Source: Herbaspirillum rubrisubalbicans
GTDB taxonomy: Bacteria; Pseudomonadota; Gammaproteobacteria; Burkholderiales; Burkholderiaceae_D
Assembly: GCF_003719195.1 (NCBI RefSeq)
Contig: NZ_CP024996.1
Coordinates: 3,472,001 to 3,536,000 of the forward strand
DNA length: 64,000 nucleotides
Reading direction: 5' to 3'
Of the stretch, positions 59,608 to 64,000 are shown piece after piece. A program made the position numbers and the translations under genes. The notes beneath the pieces are model-generated. The model was not told where the DNA came from, ran no database searches, and worked only from the letters and a program-made list of their open reading frames with translations. Position 1 is the stretch's first letter; each line of letters starts with the position of its first letter.

Positions 59608-59634
59608 AAAAAAGCCGGCACAAGCCGGCTTTTT
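59608..59634. terminator. Bidirectional terminator
   Basis: A perfect 11-bp stem with A-run and T-run (arms about 59608-59618 and 59624-59634) lies between the convergent BI-1-like gene and rlmD. It can end both transcripts. Confidence 0.9.
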
Positions 59635-59653
59635 CACGTCTGGTCGTGCCGGA

Positions 59654-61015
59654 TCACTGCGGCAAGTCGAACACCGCGATCGATTCGACGTGCGCCGTGT
59701 GCGGGAACATGTTAACCACGCCCGCATACTTGAGCGCATAGCCGCCCAGATGCACCAGCATTCCGGCATCGCGCGCCAGGGTGGCCGGATTGCAGGAGAC
59801 ATACACGATGCGCCTGGGCTTGAGGTGCTGCTGCTCGGGCAGCAGCTCCACCAAGGCCTTGCAGACTTCCATGGCGCCTTCGCGCGGCGGATCGATCAAC
59901 ATGCGGTCGAACTTGCCCAGCGCCACGAAATCCTCGGACTTGGCTTCGAACAGGTTGCGGCAGTAGAAGCTGGTCTTGGCATCCACGCCATTGACCTTGG
60001 CATTTTCCAGCGCGCGCTCGGTCAAAGCCGTGCTACCCTCGATTCCCACGACTTCCCGCGCCAGCGTAGCGATGGGCAAGGTGAAATTGCCCAGACCACA
60101 GAACAGGTCGGCCACGCGGTCTTGCGGCTGCACATCCAGCAGCCGCAGTGCGCGCGCCACCAGCACGCGGTTGATCTGATGATTGACCTGAGTGAAGTCG
60201 GTCGGCTTGAAAGGCATACGGATGCCGAATTCAGGCAGCGTGTACTGCAGGCGCGATTCGGCCGGGTAGTAAGGAGCTGCGGTATCGGGGCCCTTGGTCT
60301 GCAACCACCACTCGATCTTGCGCTCATCGGCGAAGCTCTTGAGCAAGGCTTCATCAGCAGGCGATAGCGACTCCATGATGCGCAGGACCAGCACGGTGAC
60401 CTTGCTGCCATCATCGCCCTCGCCCACAGCCAGCTCGATCTGCGGCATCCGGTCACGGATCGACAAGGCGGCCACCAGTTCACGCAATGGCACCAGCATG
60501 GCCGACACATTAGGCGGCAGGATTTCACAAGTCTTCATATCGGCAATGAAGGAAGAGCGCTTTTCGTGAAAACCGACCAGCACCCCGCCCTTCTTGGCCA
60601 CATGCCGCACCGAGATGCGCGCGCGGTAGCGATAACCCCAGGTGGGACCATAGATCGGGCGCAACATCACCTCGGCCTTGGTCTTGCCCAGGTGCCAGAG
60701 ATTGTCTTCCAGCACGCGCTGCTTCATGGCGACCTGGGCCGAAGGCTCCAGGTGCTGCATGGCGCAACCGCCACAGGTGCCGAAATAATCACACTTTGGC
60801 TTCACGCGCAGTGAAGATTCGTGATGCAGCGTAGTCATCACACCGGCTTCCCACTTGGGTTTCTTGCGATAGGACGCGAAACTGACGCGCTCGCCGGGCA
60901 GCGCGCCTTCGACGAAGATAACCTTACCTTGCGTGCCATCCTCGTTCTCGAGGTGACCGACGCCGCGCCCATCCATGTCGAGCGACTTGATTTCAATGAT
61001 GATGTCTTGTTGCAT
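59654..61015 (-). CDS. rlmD: 23S rRNA (uracil(1939)-C5)-methyltransferase
   Basis: A TRAM-domain, Fe-S-containing RNA methyltransferase (RumA type), 453 aa from ATG 61015. The TRAM domain is residues about 1-60. Cluster cysteines C75, C81 and C84 ([10 protein letters not shown]) are followed by a fourth in MKTCEILPP. The SAM site [16 protein letters not shown] and the catalytic [11 protein letters not shown] near 411 are intact. It lies about 140 bp downstream of rpoS on the same strand. Confidence 0.95.
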   Translation of the reverse strand: MQQDIIIEIKSLDMDGRGVGHLENEDGTQGKVIFVEGALPGERVSFASYRKKPKWEAGVMTTLHHESSLRVKPKCDYFGTCGGCAMQHLEPSAQVAMKQRVLEDNLWHLGKTKAEVMLRPIYGPTWGYRYRARISVRHVAKKGGVLVGFHEKRSSFIADMKTCEILPPNVSAMLVPLRELVAALSIRDRMPQIELAVGEGDDGSKVTVLVLRIMESLSPADEALLKSFADERKIEWWLQTKGPDTAAPYYPAESRLQYTLPEFGIRMPFKPTDFTQVNHQINRVLVARALRLLDVQPQDRVADLFCGLGNFTLPIATLAREVVGIEGSTALTERALENAKVNGVDAKTSFYCRNLFEAKSEDFVALGKFDRMLIDPPREGAMEVCKALVELLPEQQHLKPRRIVYVSCNPATLARDAGMLVHLGGYALKYAGVVNMFPHTAHVESIAVFDLPQ

Positions 61016-61156
61016 GAGGGAAACCACAGGTGGGACCGAGGTCCACTGCCGAAAACAAAAGCGGTATTGTCCGCGATCCGGGACCGAGAGGGAAGCACGA
61101 AGCACGTCCGGGCCACCCCGGACGTGGAAAATCCGCGGAAATGTCTATACAGGTCG

Positions 61157-62170
61157 CTAGAACAGGGCGTCGCGCCCCACACCACGCGAGGCCAATAGGC
61201 GTTTGAGCTTGACCAGCGCCTCCTGCTGCACCTGGCGTACGCGCTCGCGGGTGATACCCATCTCGCCGGCCAGTTGCTCCAGTGTCGATGGATCATCGTT
61301 ATCCAGCCCGAACCGGCGGGCTACCACCACCCTTTGCTTTTCGGACAGGCTTTTCAGCCATTCCCGGATCAGCACTGCCATCTCCTGGCTCTCGGCACGG
61401 GTGTCAGGATGTTCTTCCACGGAGCTGGGCAGCAGATCCATCAGGCTGGCCTGGGGATCGTTGTCCAGCGGGGTATCGAGCGAGGCCGCGTGTTCGGACA
61501 AGGCCAACACATCCTGCACCTCCTCCACCGGGCGATCGACCAGGTGGGCGATATCCTCGGCACTGGCGTCGCGACCGTCACGTTGCTGTGCTTCCAAGTG
61601 ATATTTGGCGCGGAGGATCTGGTTCAGTTCGCGCACCATATGGACCGGCAGGCGCACAGTACGCGCCTGGTTCATGATGGCGCGCTCGATGCTCTGGCGT
61701 ATCCACCAGGTGGCGTAGGTGGAGAAACGGAAACCACGCTCTGGCTCGAACTTGTCGATGGCGCGCATGAGGCCCAGGTTGCCTTCCTCGATCAGGTCCA
61801 GCAGGGCCACGCCGCGATTGATGTAGTGCTTGGCGATCGACACCACCAGTCGCAGGTTGTGCTCGATCATCTTCTGGCGCGCAACGAATTCGCCGGCCTT
61901 GGCCTGGGTAGCGAAATGCAGCTCTTCGGCCGCCGTCAGCAGCGGCTTGGCGCCGATCTTGTTGAGATAGTGCTGGGTGGTATCGGTGGACAGTTCGGCG
62001 GCCAGCACCTTCTTGAGTTCATCCACCCCTTCGGCGGGCGCCGCCTCCTGGGGTTCGCCGGCCGCTTCGCCGTCGATCACTTCCGGTTCATCGATCTCAT
62101 CAACGGGATCGTCCATATCCTCTTCGCGAGGGTCTTGGTCTGGCAAGTGATCGCGGCGATTGCTTGTCAT
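61157..62170 (-). CDS. rpoS: Stationary-phase sigma factor RpoS
   Basis: The master regulator of general stress and stationary phase, 337 aa. A Pro/Glu/Asp-rich N-terminal region (1-55) precedes region 1.2/2 ([63 protein letters not shown]), region 3, and region 4.2 ([19 protein letters not shown]). It starts 3 bp after nlpD. In E. coli the main rpoS promoter lies inside nlpD, and the same is likely here but not visible. Confidence 0.97.
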   Translation of the reverse strand: MTSNRRDHLPDQDPREEDMDDPVDEIDEPEVIDGEAAGEPQEAAPAEGVDELKKVLAAELSTDTTQHYLNKIGAKPLLTAAEELHFATQAKAGEFVARQKMIEHNLRLVVSIAKHYINRGVALLDLIEEGNLGLMRAIDKFEPERGFRFSTYATWWIRQSIERAIMNQARTVRLPVHMVRELNQILRAKYHLEAQQRDGRDASAEDIAHLVDRPVEEVQDVLALSEHAASLDTPLDNDPQASLMDLLPSSVEEHPDTRAESQEMAVLIREWLKSLSEKQRVVVARRFGLDNDDPSTLEQLAGEMGITRERVRQVQQEALVKLKRLLASRGVGRDALF

Positions 62171-62173
62171 ACG

Positions 62174-63139
62174 CTAGCGTGGTGGTAAGTATTTGGAAGG
62201 ATCAACGGGCTTACCCTGTTGACGGATCTCGAAGTGCAGCTTGACACTGTCGCTGTCGGATTTACCCATTTCAGCGATCTTTTGTCCCTTGGTCACACTT
62301 TGACCTTCCTTGACCAGGATGGTCTTGTTGTGGGCATAGGCCGACAGCAGATTGTTGGTGTGCTTGATGATCACCAGGTTGCCATAGCCACGGATGCCGC
62401 TGCCGGCATACATGACCTTGCCGCTGGCAGCGGCCAGCACGGCCTGGCCATCCTTGCCAGCAATGTCCACCCCCTTCTTGCCACCCTCGAAGGTACCCAC
62501 CACCTTGCCTTCGGCCGGCCACATCCATGACACACCTTCATCCTCGCCTGAGGCCGCAGGCTGGCTGGCCGCTGCCGGCTTTTCCGCCGCATGGGATGGC
62601 TCCGGCTTGGCAGCAGGTGCCGGAGCCGCCGCTGCATCCGGCTTTTCCAGTTCCGCCAGGGCACTTTCCGAATAGGCCCGCTTGTCACCACGCGGACCGG
62701 TCTTGTTGTTGCCCGAGGCCATCGGCGCGGCCGCTGGCGCCGCCGCACCCGGGGCACCCAGCGGCTTGACGTCCAGGCCTGCACCTGGAGTGGCCACCAC
62801 CGCAGCAGTCTGCGCCGGGCCCACGCGATCAGGCGGTGCTACGCGCAAGACCTGATCGACCTTGATGTCGTTCGGATTGGTCAGGTTGTTCCAGGCGACG
62901 ATGTCGCGCCAGTTCTGACCGACGTCCAGGGCGATGCGATACAGGGTATCGCCCTTCTTGACCGTGTAATAACCGCGTCCCGAGGGAACCGGCGCAGCGG
63001 GTGCGGCAGCAGTGTCGACCGGCTTGACGGTGCTGGTGGTGCGCTCCACGACGGGCGCCGGCTGCTGATTCGGTGTCGAGCCGCAAGCGGCCAGCAAACT
63101 GACGACACTGCACAATACAGCCAAACGAATTTTCTTCAT
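62174..63139 (-). CDS. nlpD: Amidase-activating lipoprotein NlpD
   Basis: A lipoprotein that activates septal murein amidase, 321 aa. The lipobox LLAAC19 ends the signal peptide. One LysM domain (about 58-101: YYTVKKGDTLYRIALDVGQNWRDIVAWN) follows, then an Ala/Pro-rich linker, and a LytM/M23 domain (about 205-318) of the degenerate activator type. It sits between pcm and rpoS in the conserved order. Confidence 0.95.
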   Translation of the reverse strand: MKKIRLAVLCSVVSLLAACGSTPNQQPAPVVERTTSTVKPVDTAAAPAAPVPSGRGYYTVKKGDTLYRIALDVGQNWRDIVAWNNLTNPNDIKVDQVLRVAPPDRVGPAQTAAVVATPGAGLDVKPLGAPGAAAPAAAPMASGNNKTGPRGDKRAYSESALAELEKPDAAAAPAPAAKPEPSHAAEKPAAASQPAASGEDEGVSWMWPAEGKVVGTFEGGKKGVDIAGKDGQAVLAAASGKVMYAGSGIRGYGNLVIIKHTNNLLSAYAHNKTILVKEGQSVTKGQKIAEMGKSDSDSVKLHFEIRQQGKPVDPSKYLPPR

Positions 63140-63380
63140 GCTCTTACGTTAGATTTTGTACGACGCTAGTTGACCCGCAGCCAGCGCCAGAAGTTCATCA
63201 GGGAAATGCGGCCCCCATGGCTACCCATCCGCTCGTTTCATCGACCCGCGGCTTGGTTGCTTGTGCTTGTTGCCGCCCGTTCCCTGTTTCGATGATGCCT
63301 GGCGGACCTGATATCCGCCCATGCTGTTCATTGCGTTGCTGCACTTGCCATCTCACGCTGTCGCGCCCGGTCACGCTGCC
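63140..63380. other. Gap between pcm and nlpD
   Basis: A 241-bp gap with no credible gene or terminator. The short plus-strand frame across it is Cys/Pro/Arg-rich and has no ribosome binding site. An nlpD promoter may lie here. Confidence 0.4.
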
Positions 63381-64000
63381 CTACACCGTCCCCGGCCGCA
63401 ATGGCACGAAATGACATTGTTCCAGGGTAGTACGACGCCAGTCGCGCTGGCCGACCCGCTCGATCAATTCCAGTACTTGCTGGCGTTCGCCCACCGGCGC
63501 CACCAGCCTGCCGCCGATGGCCAACTGCTCCAGCAGGGCCTGCGGCACTTCCAGTCCGGCCGCGGCCAGGATGATGCCATCGAAGGGCGCAACCTGCGGC
63601 AAGCCAAGCATACCATCTCCGTAATGCAAGCGGATATTTGCCACCCGCAATGGACGCAGATTGGTCTTGGCCAACTCATGCAGGGGCTTGATGCGCTCGA
63701 TGGAATAGACTTCGGCGGCCACGCGCGACAGTACGGCGGCCTGGTAGCCGCAACCGGTGCCGATTTCCAATACCCGTTCCAGCCGGCCACCGTGGCGGTT
63801 CTGGCGCATCAACTCAATCATGCGCGCCACGATATAGGGCTGGGAAATGGTCTGATGGTGGCCGATGGGCAGCGAGGCATCGATATAGGCCTGGCTGGCC
63901 AGCCCGGGCTCGACAAACATGTGGCGCGGCACTGCCTCCAGCGCCGCCAGCACCTTGGCATCGGCCACGCCCTGCTTGGCCACGCGCGCCACCATGGCCT
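63381..64000 (-). CDS. pcm: Protein-L-isoaspartate O-methyltransferase (5' end outside window)
   Basis: A SAM-dependent repair enzyme for isoaspartyl residues. The readable part gives 206 aa. The family opening [28 protein letters not shown], the substrate-binding [18 protein letters not shown] and the SAM motif [15 protein letters not shown] are visible. In Burkholderiales the protein usually has an N-terminal extension, so the Met at 63995 may be internal and the gene may begin beyond the edge. Followed by nlpD-rpoS, the conserved order. Confidence 0.93.
   Translation of the reverse strand, partial: AMVARVAKQGVADAKVLAALEAVPRHMFVEPGLASQAYIDASLPIGHHQTISQPYIVARMIELMRQNRHGGRLERVLEIGTGCGYQAAVLSRVAAEVYSIERIKPLHELAKTNLRPLRVANIRLHYGDGMLGLPQVAPFDGIILAAAGLEVPQALLEQLAIGGRLVAPVGERQQVLELIERVGQRDWRRTTLEQCHFVPLRPGTV

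Noticed and set aside
63217..63414. 65-codon plus-strand frame between nlpD and pcm
   Set aside because: It has biased Cys/Pro/Arg composition, no start signal, and overlaps the pcm 3' end in antisense.

Overview
The window is GC-rich betaproteobacterial chromosome. Gene content and order (hemC-hemD-hemX-hemY; rlmN-rodZ-ispG-hisS-yfgM-bamB-der-hfq-hflX-hflK-hflC-hisZ-purA; nlpD-rpoS) fit Oxalobacteraceae/Burkholderiales, most likely a Herbaspirillum-like organism. The genus is an inference from protein flavour and synteny, not a search result.

Layout. 1-6.6 kb: a chemoreceptor cut by the window edge, a GNAT acetyltransferase, an exported DUF3300 protein with an Asn/Gln-rich tail, release factor 3, and inorganic pyrophosphatase facing it across a shared bidirectional terminator. 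6.8-11.0 kb: the haem-precursor operon hemCDXY (minus strand). 11.3-18.4 kb: PEP carboxylase, a secreted dienelactone-hydrolase-like protein, an HDOD protein and argH. 18.7-23.2 kb: a complete branched-chain-amino-acid-type ABC importer (binding protein, two permeases, two ATPases) with a strong hairpin after the binding-protein gene.

23.2-28.9 kb is the accessory region. Two tRNA-Leu(CAG) genes lie in a ~0.5-kb tandem duplication. Each is followed by a repeat of the tRNA 3' end. An IS1182-type element sits in the terminator hairpin of the first unit. Next comes an AT-rich AIPR-family (phage-resistance type) gene, split by a 1330-bp IS2-like IS3-family element. Removing that IS and one copy of its 5-bp target duplication restores a 559-codon frame.

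28.9-40.5 kb: pbpC with an overlapping giant alpha-2-macroglobulin gene (periplasmic protection and repair), a LysR regulator divergent from an MFS exporter, and a PRISE-type SDR whose usual catalytic tyrosine appears to be replaced. 40.57-42.14 kb: a second near-identical IS1182-type copy. Both copies are exactly 1566 bp, and both are flanked by 24-bp direct repeats that are the complete palindromic stem-loop of the terminator they entered. This targeting is the most striking signal in the window.

42.2-58.6 kb: a long co-directional minus-strand housekeeping block (purine salvage/synthesis, HisZ, HflKC/HflX, Hfq, Der, BamB, YfgM, HisRS with an odd His/Asp tail, IspG, RodZ, RlmN, Ndk). 58.9-64 kb: a BI-1-like membrane protein, RlmD, RpoS, NlpD and Pcm (cut by the window edge).
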